This document shows, in pieces, positions 43,866 to 56,245 of a DNA stretch of 64,000 nt. The number at the start of each line of letters is the position of its first letter. Positions within the stretch are counted from its first letter, which is position 1. This DNA is from Anagrus nilaparvatae (taxonomy: Eukaryota; Arthropoda; Insecta; Hymenoptera; Mymaridae), in NCBI GenBank assembly GCA_022575985.1, contig JAKSXM010000007.1, positions 70,493,001 to 70,557,000 of the forward strand, read 5' to 3'. Under the pieces are notes generated by a model. That model saw only the letters and a program-made list of their open reading frames with translations. It did no database searches and was not told the origin of the DNA. The position numbers and the translations under genes were made by a program.

Positions 43866-44292
43866 TTTAACATATTGCGTAAAGTTGAACTTTAGTCACA
43901 AATGGGTAAACTTTACCACACTTTTTAAGTAAAACTGTTTTCGAAATTCGTTATATAAATGTATATTTCATCGAAATGATTATAGTCCCTCAGGGCTACG
44001 CACCTCGGGCCTGTGAACCTTCGCATTCGCTGTAATACAACTTTATATCACTTGTTTCGAAAAACACTATTTTTGTGGTTTACCAAATCAATACACGTAT
44101 AAATAAAGCTAAATATTTTATCTGGTAGGAATAGATTTTCAAAGTAAATTATTATTTTGTTGATGATATTTCTCATATGTTTTTTGTAATCCAAACATTT
44201 TTGAAAATAAAAAAGTGTTACTGTTGAAGAATCTAAGTCATTCCTAGGATTCTTTCTTCTATCTTAGGATTCCTAAATTAAAATAAGGGTAG

Positions 44293-46303
44293 TAGTGGAA
44301 GCAAATTAGGATTTAATAGTGATGTAAAAGGGAAGTGCATTTTTTTTTTTTTTTTTGTGTTTAACATACATATGTAAGAAAGAATCTGATTTTTTTTGTT
44401 TCCCGGAGGAACGCTTGGCCAGATATGGGGCAAAAACTACTTTTTTGCTAAATCTTAAGAAGTTTGCTATCGAATTTTGTCATATCTCTAGTTAAAATGG
44501 TCATAAAAAAAAAAAAAAAAATTGAAAATTTTCGTAATTGGACGGAGAATGGAACTAATTGGGTGAGGTTACTATTAAAATACATCCTAACCTCCAAAAA
44601 TCCAATTTTGTCCAATTTTTTAATTTTTTTTAATAACTCGGGCAAAAACAATCAGATTTTTATGAAAATCTCAGGAAATATGTATTTTAATGACGGGACC
44701 ACGAGGTTAAATTTTTGTGAAAAAATTTTTTTTTTCTTGGCCAAAAATCAAATTTTTTCGCAAAAATTGAGCAATTTTGAAATTAGCGCCATTTTATGCA
44801 AAAACATGCTAGGGTAAATTTTTTTTTTTTAAAGTTGCCTTTTTTTATGTACTTTAACCTCAGTATGCGTAAGTATTCGTTAGCTCAATTAAAATGCCCA
44901 TTTTAGGAGCAAGAATGAAAAATTCCCTATTAATTTTTAAATTTTTTAAATTTTTGCCGTATTTGGTGTATTTTGCGGAATTTTTTGTGCTGTTTCTTAC
45001 GTATTTTATACAAAATTTAACTTTTCCTTTTATTTAGCGATAATATTTTTCTTAAAATTTGGCCTAACCTCAAAAATAACGTTTTTTTGGGTCCTGTCGT
45101 CAGGCATGCTATTTAATGCCATAAAAGCTCCATGGAAAAAAATTGCTGGAATTTATGTTTTTTGACCCCCTAAACACGAATCCGAGATCCGTTTTGCAAA
45201 ATTCGTGGTCAATTATTTGTTATTAACAATTTATTGCAAAATTTGATAACAATCTAAATGTTAAATATCCTGTAGCTGAAACAATTCAAAATTTTGATGT
45301 ACCTGATTTTATTATACATATTTTGACTCACTGATTGATTGATTAAACAATTTTAATTTATTTATAAATCAGGTACATCAAAATTTTGAATTGTTTCAGC
45401 TACAGGATATTTAACATTTAGATTGTTATCAAATTTTGCAATAAATTGTTAATAACAAATAATTGACCACGAATTTTGCAAAACGGATCTCGGATTCGTG
45501 TTTAGGGGGTCAAAAAACATAAATTCCAGCAATTTTTTTCCATGGAGCTTTTATGGCATTAAATAGCATGCCTGACGACAGGACCCAAAAAAACGTTATT
45601 TTTGAGGTTAGGCCAAATTTTAAGAAAAATATTATCGCTAAATAAAAGGAAAAGTTAAATTTTATATAAAATACGTAAGAAACAGCACAAAAAATTCCGC
45701 AAAATACACCAAATACGGCAAAAATTTAAAAAATTTAAAAATTAATAGGGAATTTTTCATTCTTGCTCCTAAAATGGGCATTTTAATTGAGCTAACGAAT
45801 ACTTACGCGTACTGAGGTTAAAGTACATAAAAAAAGGCAACTTTTTTTTTTTTATGACCATTTTAACCAGAGATATGACAAAATTCGATAGCAAACTTCT
45901 CAAGATTTAGCAAAAAAGTAGTTTTTGCCCCATATCTGGCCAAGCGTTCCTCCGGGAAACAAAAAAAATCAGATTCTTTCTTACATATGTATATTAACGT
46001 CATACTAAAGTCAAATACGTCGGTAAAATTTTTAAAAATGTACTTTTACTTTTCTGCGCTTTAGAAAATAAAAAAAAATTATTTCAGGCTTCAAAGTATA
46101 ATTTTTGCAAGGGAATGAATCAATATGAAGTTACAAATGTTATTAGGAACGAAATAACTACATTTTACAAATTTAAAACTCAGTCGGTAATCCTATGTTA
46201 AAAACATAGAGGTTAAGGATGATCTTAAACACAAAAAAAAAAAAAATGCACTTCCCTTTTACATCCTTTTTCAGTGACTTTTTTGTCTAATTTGCTTCCA
46301 CTA
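44293..46303. mobile_element. Foldback element of 2.0 kb with asymmetric arms
   Basis: Ends carry TAGTGGAAGCAAATTAG and GATGTAAAAGGGAAGTGCAT in inverted orientation. Inner arms 44830-45311 and 45368-45850 are near-perfect mirror copies around a short loop with GATTGATTGATTAAAC. The left arm holds about 310 bases (about 44515-44830) missing from the right, while the right outer part (about 46000-46220) is unique. There is no coding capacity; open frames inside are chance. Confidence 0.75.
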
Positions 46304-47114
46304 TAGCGATCTTATTCAACACAAAACAAATTGAACACATAAATTCGAACACCGAAATTAAAATACGCAAAATTCAACACGCATTATTTTTTGACACAAT
46401 TTTTTGCTCACCATATAAATCCAACATAATTTTTTCTTGCATTTTTTGGATAATCAGTTTTTTCACGATTCTGTAAATTTTTACTAAGTTGTACAGCAAA
46501 ATAAAAATCTGACTTCGGATTAACAACCGCGTAAATTTTTATTTTTTCAAAAAATTATTTGTTTTCTTTTTTATAAATTAAACAGACTAAAGAATTCCTA
46601 TAAGTATCAGAATGTTTGTTATTTATTTATTGGAATATAATTTTTTTTTAAAGACGACAGAATTATTTTTTCTGGACAATGACCAGAAAGCACGTATTTC
46701 CCGGCCACTGCGAAGACGTGTTTTCTCGCCATTGCCGCAGAAAAATCGTATACGACCCTTGGTCATGAAATAATAATGGCTCAAATCGCACGTAAATTAC
46801 CTTCTGAGACGCAGCCGAGGGTGGTAAACTGCGATTCGGGGGTTTATTTTTCTGGCCATGGGTCGTAATATACTATTACTTACTATTATTATTATTATTA
46901 TTATAATCATAATCACCAAGTACTTCTTTTATGCATTTAAAAAAATATTTAAAAATTTAAAAACATAATTTACACAACAAAGATTTGAGGTTTATATATG
47001 GAAAAAAATGATATATTAACCAATAATTTAAATTTTAAATTAATCTATGCTTTCTGTTAATTTTTTAAATGAATTAAATAAATAATTTTTAATTATCAAT
47101 AACCATTTATAAGT
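46304..47114. other. AT-rich spacer
   Basis: No gene. It contains a GC-richer fragment at about 46670-46870 (words GTAAACTGCGATTCGGGGG, GACCCTTGGTCATGA) related to the 31.3 kb sequence with AAACTGCGATCTGG, and an ATT run at about 46882-46905. Confidence 0.4.
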
Positions 47115-47548
47115 TAAATAATTAGCTACTGGTTTATGATATAACTTGTAAGATACCTAAAATAAAATAACCTAACTTTTTGAGTTGTGTTAATGTTATT
47201 GTTTTTAAAATTTGCATGTATGTTATGTATGTATTGTGTGCATTATTGCGAGAACCAATCAGAATGACTCTTTTAGCGATAACAATGTACATAGTTACCG
47301 TATCGATGACTAACTCATTTTTAGGATAGGATAAATAATTAGCTACTGGTTTATGATATAACTTGTAAGATACCTAAAATAAAATAACCTAACTTTTTGA
47401 GTTGTGTTAATGTTATTGTTTTTAAAATTTGCATGTATGTTATGTATGTATTGTGTGCATTATTGCGAGAACCAATCAGAATGACTCTTTTAGCGATAAC
47501 AATGTACATAGTTACCGTATCGATGACTAACTCATTTTTAGGATAGGA
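47115..47548. repeat. Tandem duplication, 2 x 217 bp
   Basis: 47115-47331 and 47332-47548 are identical or nearly so along their whole length, starting TAAATAATTAGCTACTGG and ending TTTTTAGGATAGGA. The lack of divergence implies a recent event. Confidence 0.85.
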
Positions 47549-47564
47549 TTATATTACAAACGAA

Positions 47565-48215
47565 ATAGTGTAGTCGTAGAGCTCTATTTTGTAGTCACAT
47601 TTTTTAGCTGATAGGTCCGTGGAATTTTCCAACAAGTCTTTAAGTTTTTTATGCCACTGAACACGATTTTGCTGTCCGTTTTTATCGCGAATGGTACAGT
47701 TGCCACAATAGGCAACTTTATGTTATTTTTAACAATTTTTTGGCATTTTATCGGTTATAAATGTTTTTTATTTAGATTTTGCTATTAATTTTTACCGAAA
47801 ATTATAATTATTACCATATAAAACAAATATTATAATTACAAATAAAATAATTCAATTTAAATTACATTCGTTTTTCTAATAGATGTCTAATTTTAAAATA
47901 GAATCCAATATTTACAATTTTAAAAATTTTTATACTTATTTTTGTAAATATTTCCGTTCAGACAGGTGCAAAATGATATATATTAGATTATAAGTAAGGT
48001 GAACTTGACTATTCGGGGCAACTGGAGTGTTTACAGTAAAACCAAAAATCATGTTCAGTGACCCAAAAAATATTCGTAACTGATAAAAATTCAAAAAAAA
48101 AATCGCTAAAATTATCAAAAAGTTGCCTACTGTGGCGTTAAAAAATTCCGCGGACCTATCAGCTAAAAAAAGTGACTATACGAAATAGGGCTCTATGACT
48201 ACGCTAAAAAGATAT
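47565..48215. mobile_element. Foldback element of about 650 bp
   Basis: Outer inverted repeats of about 100-150 bp with TAGCTGATAGGTCCG and AGTTGCC...AGGCAACTTT words (47570-47725 and 48105-48212). A related half-copy at 62845-62995 lies at the other outer end of the big palindrome. It contains the recurrent phrase of a word for ACTGAACACGATTTT. Confidence 0.6.
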
Positions 48216-48777
48216 AAGAGTTAATCATGAATACTTAAAAATGAGAACTCTTTACTTAATATAAAACATTTATTCCATATAAAACTTCCTTCATATTCTT
48301 ATAAATTTAATTTATCAATTAACTAAAAAGAGAGACTTCATAAGTGCCATACAGTTAATTAAAATTTTCATTAATTTAAGGCTAATATTATATCTACATA
48401 ATTTTAATATTAAACTATAAAAAAATTCAAAGTGACGTCAATATGTATTTTAAATATTCTTTAAGAGCCCTCATGACAAAAAATTAGGTTTTTAAATTAT
48501 TTATATAATTAAATTAAAACGTTTTTATTTAAATTCTAGATCTACTTTTATTCAAATATTAATTCATATAGCATATATTTTGGTTTGCCGTAAGTATTTT
48601 TATAATTTACAAATGATTGTAGGGCCTTATAATTATTTTCCTTGTGGTTATATTTCCCCTTATTCTATTCAACAAGAAATCCTGATCAATATTTTTGGCA
48701 AATTTTTACCCTTTTGTATTAAAACCGACAGATTTTATCGCTTTCGTTGATCAAAAAGGGATATGAAATTATTTAAA

Positions 48778-50975
48778 GGCTATGCCCGGATCTATATAGT
48801 GAATCGGCCCACGAAAGATATTTAAAAACTAATTGTATTAGGTCAAAGTACACCTAAAAAAAATAGGATCTTGAAGTTTTCAGACCTCCAGATGCCTTCA
48901 GCTCTGATTGGCAGCCTATCAATGACAAAAAATTTTTAACGACTTTTTAGTTTTCTGATACTCGTCTTTCTGATACTCCCGTGGTAAAACGATTCTGTCA
49001 AAATGATCATGCGACCTCTCATTCAAAAGGTTAGATGATATACTTTAAGATAAAATTACTTTTGAAAGTGATTTTAGTGCATCCTTTTGATTGGTAGACC
49101 ATAAACCATCCAAAATAAATTTTTTTTCTTCTTAAATTTCAACTTTGGCAGCGATTTAAAAAAAATTGAGAGATATGCCCATTTTATTTTTTTTTTTAAC
49201 TAATGAAAAATAAAACAAATTTTCATTTACGACCATCCGCGCTCAAAAATATTTGGGGCAATATAGTCAAATACTTAAAAAACTGAAATAACTTTTGTTT
49301 TTAATTTTGTGATTTTTCGAAAAAGGACCCCGCACAAATGAATAGGAAATGGCCGTTCGATCAAATTAGGTGAATTTTTTGTATGTTTTAGATTTTATTA
49401 TTCTGAAAAAATGTCTCCATGGACACAAAGCTCCAAAGTCTCAACTTTGGCTGCTACGGAGCTTGAAAGCTCCATAGCTCTATTACACAGGCACACAAAA
49501 AAAAAATCATGTAACAGAGGGTAGACCCCCTGGAATGGGGGTTTTTGGTGGTGCTAAAACCGAATATGGCTAAAGAAATGCAATAAAATTAGCTAATTTG
49601 CCCCCAGCGCCCCCATAAGCCCCCCAAAGAAGTGAAAAAAATTGTTTTTCTCGAAAAATGAAAATTGAACTATATACTCATGTTTTTGGGACGCTTATTC
49701 CAAAAATATATACAAAAAATGTTTTCTACCAATGTTTGGCCCTGTAAACCACCCCAGTGGCCCCATGAGCCCACCCCCCCCCCCAAACGAGATACAAAAA
49801 TTTGTATGACAAAAACTAAAACTCAATGTGTGATGTTATGTTTTTTGAGACGCTGAAACCAAAGATGAATATAAATTTAACCAATGCTTCGTCCTCTAGT
49901 CATTTTTGGTCTCACCGTCCCAAAAATATAAGAATTCATAGTAAGTTTTAATTTTTGTAATAAAAATATTTTTACCCGTTTTGGGGGGGGGGGTATTAAT
50001 GGGGGAACTGGTGCGTCTACAGGGCCAAACGTTGGTGAAAAACATTTTTTGTATACATTTTTGGAATAAGCGTCCCAAAAAACATGAGTATATAGTTCAA
50101 TTTTCATTTTTCGAGAAAAACAATTTTTTTCACTTCTTTGGGGGGCTTATGGGGGCGCTGGGGGCAAATTAGCTAATTTTATTGCATTTCTTTAGCCATA
50201 TTCGGTTTTAGCACCACCAAAAACCCCCATTCCAGGGGGTCTACCCTCTGTTACATGATTTTTTTTTTGTGTGCCTGTGTAATAGAGCTATGGAGCTTTC
50301 AAGCTCCGTAGCAGCCAAAGTTGAGACTTTGGAGCTTTGTGTCCATGGAGACATTTCTTCAGAATAATAAAATCTAAAGCATACAAAAAATTCACCTAAT
50401 TTGATCGAACGGCCATTTCCTATTCATTTGTGCGGGGTCCTTTTCCGAAAAATCGCAAAATTAAAAACAATAGTTATTTCAGTTTTTTAAGTATTTGACT
50501 ATGTTGCCCCAAATATTTTTGAGCGCGGATGGTCGTAAATGAAAATTTGTTTCATTTTTCATTAGTTAAAAAAAAAATAGAATGGGCATATCTCTCAATT
50601 TTTTTTAAATCGCTGCCAAAGTTGAAATTTAAGAAGATAAAAATTTTATTTTGGATGGTTTATGGTCTACCAAGCAAAAGGATGCACTAAAATCACTTTC
50701 AAAAGTAATTTTATCTTAAAGTATATCATCTAACCTTTTAAATGAGAGGTCGCAAGATCATTTTGACAGAATCGTTTTACCACGGGAGTATCAGAAACAC
50801 GACTAAAAAGTCGTTAAAAATTTTTTGTCATTGATAGGCTGCCAATCAGAGCTGAAGGCATCTGGAGGTCTGAAAACTTCAAGATCCTATTTTTTTTAGG
50901 TGTACTTTGACCTAATACAATTAGTTTTTAAATATCTTTCGTGGGCCGATTCACTATATAGATCCGGGCATAGCC
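48778..50975. mobile_element. Foldback element of 2.2 kb in the left arm
   Basis: Begins GGCTATGCCCGGATC and ends with its complement. The two 1.05 kb arms mirror each other around a loop near 49850-49900. Two empty copies of the site exist (about 53638-53648 and, reversed, 62125-62140), both reading TTTAAATTTAC. So the insertion lies exactly between AAA and TTT with no target duplication. It is noncoding. The arms contain GGGGG/CCCCC runs near the centre. Confidence 0.85.
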
Positions 50976-51066
50976 TTTACTTTACTTAAAATATTTTGTA
51001 TTTTCAATAGTATTCAGAGCTACACACCATGGACTAATATATTGCAATATTATCTTTTTTACAAAC

Positions 51067-51235
51067 AATGCGAACCAGGAAGAACATTCAAGCTTGAATA
51101 TAATAATATACTTGTTATTGCATCCCCGATACTAAGATAGGAGCTTGTACTAACTTGGTGGTTGAGATAGACCAACGGGACCTGTTTATGTAGATGATGG
51201 AAAGCCAATTAATAGAGATGTAGTGTAAAATTCTT
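51067..51235 (+). pseudogene. Pacifastin domain, decayed (left arm, copy 1)
   Basis: Starts CEPGRTFKLE and continues, after a frameshift, TCYCIPDTKIGACT, then, after another, GPVYVDDGKPINRD. The Cys of CNTC is changed to Tyr. No signal exon is attached. A remnant small exon with the word AAACGAGGAAACTGATAA lies at about 51297, as after other copies. Confidence 0.75.
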
Positions 51236-52107
51236 ATCTGTTTTTTATAATTATTTGCTAACAATAAATTACAATATTTAGATAATTAAAATTAAAACGA
51301 GGAAACTGATAATGCTGGTAATTATTTCTTTTTCCTTTATAAAATTTATTATTTGGTCATAAATTATGTATTAAAGGAAAATTTAAACTTTTTTTATATT
51401 CTGATCAAGGTTAAAGATATTTTTATTGATTTCACTGCAAGAAAATATAACGTGATGGGGATCAACAGTGGCCAATTTTTTTTTTTAAGTTTTAAAATAC
51501 ATATTTTATGAATATAATTATATTTCGATATTAAAATTACTCCCAAATATTAATAAACGCAGATGGATAATATCTGCAACTTGAGACTGTAAAACTGCTT
51601 GAAATCCTTCAAAATAGTAAAATTCAAAAAATCGTTTATAAAATATAAAATTATGTTATTAGGGAATTTATATTTAGAAATCTGTATAAAAAATGAAAAT
51701 AATTAACTTTCAGGGCTGGGCAAGGTACGCCTTAGAAAAGATTACTTTCCTTTATTAAGAAAGCCCCCTTCCTTTACAGAAAATATTTGAAACTTTTTTC
51801 AATACATTTATAAATAATATTTATCTATACCGATCGCCCCTGATATATTTGTGGTGAATATAAACATTTTCTATGTATAAGTATAGGACATTTGAAGTTT
51901 TTCCTACACTCCACAGATATTACACTGGAACGGTAATCCTGACACGCTTTTACTTACAAAATTTATTTATGTTTGAAAATTTTCAAGTTTTTTTAACATG
52001 AAATATGTAACGTCAATTACATTTTTTAATTATTTATATAATTAAATTAAAACGTTTTTATTTAAATTCTAGATCTACTTTTATTCAAATATTAATTCAT
52101 ATCTTAA

Positions 52108-53475
52108 TACTATATATATGTTTGAAAATTTATTTGTCTGTCTGTTTGTCTGTTTGTACCCTAATGACTCAAGAACCACCAAACCAATTGGCATGAAACC
52201 GGTGTCAAAATAAAGAAAAAAAGTCTGCGGGTGACATAGGCCATAGATTTTCTGTTCAGCTATCGTATTTTTTGATATATTTAATTTTTAGTGTTTTTGA
52301 ACTTGATAAAATTAAAAAAAATTTTTAACAAAAATTGAAATATCTCGAGACTATCGAAAAATTTTAGTGTCGAAATTTGTAGTTTTCGATTTGGCACCAA
52401 TTCTTACGTATTCTCTTAAATTTTTATTCAAAACGGAGGTATCTTTAAAATTTTATAAAATATTTTTGAAGCTGGTAAAAAATTTTTTTTAATTTTTTTA
52501 TTTTTTATTGTATATTTAATAATTTATTTGTGCCTGTGTGCCTGAGTGTTTTCTGAGGCTTGAACCAATGAACGAAATTACATAAAACCGGTGTTAAAAT
52601 AAAGAAAAAAAGTCTGTGGCAGACATAGGCCATAGTTTTGCGACTCAGCTATCGTACTTTTGGAAATTTTCAATTTTTACTATTTTTGGAAAAAAAAAAA
52701 TTTTTTTTAATTTAATTGAAAAGTGAAATATCTGAAAAGTATAGAATATTTTTTGAATTTATTGACCAAATGGAATAAAATGAAAAAATTTATGTATAGT
52801 TTACAAAATTTTTTTATTGCTGTTGTTAAAGCGACGTTTCGTCAACTGATTTGTTGACCTTATCAAGCTAAAATTACATAATTAATAAAAATTAAAAAAA
52901 TTTTTTTCTCACAATATTAAAATTTACAATATATGTATGTTCATTTACCGATTTAACAATTTTTGTGTGTATAATATTTATACACTCATATCACTGAGTC
53001 TGATGTAAAACTGAGACTATTTTTATTTTATTTTTTTATTAAAGTCTAAAATTTAAAGTACGTTGGATGATAAAATTTTAATGCCGGAATTGGTATTACT
53101 TTATTCGGCGCTAATTTATACGTACACAGTTAAATTTTGATTAAAAACCGACGTTTCTTAAAAAATTAAAAAAAATTTTTTTGTTTTTTTGATATATAGT
53201 TGAAAAAATTTTTGATTTTTAAAAATAATTTTTTAGATGATTTGCGGTAAAAATAAGAATCCTGGAAACAAATTCAAGAAATTTTAGTATTCATAAAACG
53301 AAATAAATTAATAATTTATTAATTTTTTGGTTATCAAAAAATTTTTTTTATTTTTTACAATATTTTTAAGTTTACAAATACTTATATTAACTAAATATTC
53401 AAAATTATTTTTAATTAACAAATTTGGTTAACCTTAACCAAAACCAAAAGTAAAGGAGTCCCAGGGGGCGGAACC
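52108..53475 (+). mobile_element. Helitron-like non-autonomous fragment
   Basis: Begins TCTTAATACTATATATATG followed by TTTGTCTGTCTGTTTGTCTG, which resembles the TC..TACTATA start of insect Helitrons. The phrases AAACCGGTGT(C/T)AAAATAAAG and GACATAGGCCATAG occur twice (about 52190-52260 and 52580-52640), indicating an internal duplication. The 3' end near 53450-53475 (GTCCCAGGGGGCGG) has no clear hairpin plus CTRR. It replaces about 50 bases present in the first copy of the segment. Not obviously related to the autonomous Helitron at 2.4-11.4 kb. Confidence 0.45.
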
Positions 53476-53765
53476 TTATTGCAGGGCCTTATAACTATTT
53501 TCCTTGTGGTTATATTTCCCCTTATTCTATTCAACAAGAAATCCTGATCAATATTTTTTGCAAATTTTTACCCTTTTGTATTAATACCGACAGATTTTAT
53601 CGCTTTCGTTGATCAAAAAGGGATATGAAATTATTTAAATTTACTTTACTTAAAATATTTTATATTTTCAATAGTATTCAGAGCTACACACCATGGACTA
53701 ATATATTGCAATATTATCTTTTTTACAAAAACTAATAGCATTTTTCCTTGTAAAATTCAATAATA

Positions 53766-53935
53766 AAGAATGCGAACCAGGAAGAACATTCAAGCTTGAA
53801 TGTAATAATATACTTGCTATTGCATCCCCGATACTAAGATAGGAGCTTGTACTAACTTGGTGGTTGAGATAGACCAACGGGACCTGTTTATGCAGATGAT
53901 GGACAGCCAATTAATAGAGATGTTGTGTCAAATTC
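53766..53935 (+). pseudogene. Pacifastin domain, decayed (left arm, copy 2)
   Basis: Near copy of the 51067 pseudodomain, keeping CEPGRTFKLECN before the frame breaks, then TKIGACT and later GPVYADDG in another frame. It arose by the partial tandem duplication within the left arm. No signal exon is nearby. Confidence 0.75.
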
Positions 53936-54076
53936 TTATCTGTTTTTTATAATTATTTGCTAACAATAAATTACAATATTTAGATAATTAAAATTAAAAC
54001 GAGGAAACTGATAATGCTGGTAATTATTTCTTTTTCCTTTATAAAATTTATTATTTGGTCATAAATTATGTATTAA

Positions 54077-54747
54077 GGTTGAATCAGGTGGATAGAAATA
54101 GCATTTTTTGAGTAAAAATTTCTGGAGATCGAAACTTCTGGAATGTTTAATATTTTTAGCCATTGATCATGTTATGTGTCCCTTAAAATTAAAAAAAAAA
54201 AATTTGAAAATTTATTGACTACAGGCGGAGATATTAGCGCCTGAAATTTCATTAATTTTTGAGGTACTTAATTAATCAAGACTTTTTTATAAATAATCTA
54301 ATTTTAAAAATCTTTGAATATAATATTTAGGACATTATTTAGCATCGATTCACTAAAAAAAATCTACATTTTTAACAATAATGTGAAATATATTTCAAGT
54401 TTTTTGATTTTTGGCCTAACCTAAATTTTTCAAAAAATCAATTTATTCGCGGCGAAACGTAGAAAATCAAATTTTGTTTTAGTGAATCGATGCTAAATAA
54501 TGTCCTAAATTTTATATTCAAAGATTTTAAAAATCAGATTATTTATAAAAAAGTCTTGTACCTCAAAAATTAGTGAGATTTCAAGCGCTAATATCTCCGT
54601 CAGTAGTCAATAAATTTTCAAAATTATTTTTTTAATTTTAAGGGACACATAACATGATTAATGGCTAAAAATATTAAACATTCCAGAAGTTTCGATCTCC
54701 AGAAATTTTTACCCAAAAAATGCTATTTCTATCCACCTGATTCAACC
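54077..54747. mobile_element. Foldback MITE, 671 bp, TTAA target site
   Basis: Ends GGTTGAATCAGGTGGATAG and its complement, palindromic throughout, flanked by TTAA at 54073-54076 and 54748-54751. The empty site TATTAAAGG at 51370 in the tandem duplicate shows a single TTAA, proving the duplication. piggyBac-type mobilisation is inferred. It has a different terminal sequence from the 39462 TTAA foldback. Confidence 0.88.
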
Positions 54748-56133
54748 TTAAAGGAAAATTTAAACTTTTTTTATATTCTGATCTAGATTAAAGATATTTT
54801 TATTGATTTCACTGCAAGAAAAGATTACTGTCCATTATTAAGAAAGCCCCCTTCCTTTACATAAAATATTTGAATATTTTTTCAATACATTTATAAATAA
54901 TATTTATCTATACCGAACGTCCCTGATATATTTGAGGTGAATATGAATAACGTCACATGTTCTATGTATAAGCATAAGAAATTTGAAGTTTTTCCTATAC
55001 ACCACAGATATTACACTGGAACCCCGGTAATCCGGACACGCTTATACTTACAAAATTTATTTATGTTTGAAATTTTTCAAGCTTTTTTAACATGAAATAT
55101 GTTCATTGGATGGGATATTTGAAAAGGCCCAGCTCGAAAGGAAGGGGTGAAAAAGTGACGATTTTAGGGGGGGGGGGTGAAATGGACTTATAGTCAGTCT
55201 TGGTTTTATTCCATGCCCAAAATGGCGACTTTGCGATTTTTTTTCCGACTGGTTCAAATGTAATACAATATTGTATAAAATATTTGTTTTGTTGCAATTA
55301 AATCAAGTCGCAAAAATCAGATTTTGCTTTTTTACTTCAAAATTGATTATTTTTTACAGCATTTTAATGAAAAATGACTAATAATTTAAATAATGCCATT
55401 TTGCGCATGGAATCCTACTCTGCTTATAGTATTTTCGATTTAGGGACTTAGAATATTTTGAAGTGGGAGTCAGGGCTTGATTAAGCCCTGGTAAGAACAA
55501 GAACTTAGAATACTTTAGGTTTTTATTTATATTTTGGTGTATATTGTAATTTCGGTTTTAGGACTTATAATGGAACATGTTCCATGATCATTGGTTTTGT
55601 GAAAACACAAACCAGTTATAAGTTTTTTTTAGAAAATAGGCATTTTTAAACTTGTTAGAATTTTTTAAGACCCTGGAAAAAGAGGTATAAGAAATAGACT
55701 ATAAAATATTTGTCTAAATGTTTATAACAACATGCATCATAATAAACTTTCTTTTAACCCAACCGGGGCCACCATTTCACATGCGCTTGGTTTGTTCCTT
55801 ATATAAGCTATATTAAAATACTTACCAATGATACTGGAAATTTGACTTCAGAATCTGAAAGAGCATGTCTTTTTGATTCTGTAACCATCTTTAAATACAT
55901 AAAAAATAATTTTCAAACCTATTTTGAAGCAAAAAACCAAGCGACTCACAATCAGTCCCACCGGCGCTAATGGGTTAATGTAAATTATAGGTATTTTAAC
56001 ATTTCTTTTATAAAATTCAACCAATCCGGATTTTTGTTAATTCGGATTGGTATATGCTTTTATTAGTTCGAATTATCGGGGTTCTAGTGTATAATTTTCA
56101 AAACCATTTTTTATTGTTATCTACTAGCATTCC

Positions 56134-56140
56134 TATAAAA
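56134..56140 (+). promoter_or_regulatory. TATA box of pacifastin gene 2
   Basis: TATAAAA in AGCATTCCTATAAAA, 112 bases before the ATG at 56246. The 100-base stretch between it and the ATG is conserved with the other two pacifastin genes. Confidence 0.6.
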
Positions 56141-56245
56141 GAAGAATTACTTAATAACAAGACTACATTTGCTCACGATTCTGCGACTTGGCTGTTCATA
56201 GTTTAGTATAGTTTGAAATACAAGTTAAATAAACTTAAAACAAAT

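Noticed and set aside
44448..44817. Overlapping frames of 67 and 117 codons
   Set aside because: They are inside the 2-kb foldback element and absent from its other arm.
49665..50172. Four short frames on both strands
   Set aside because: They mirror each other because they lie in the arms of a palindrome; Pro-rich parts come from C/G runs.
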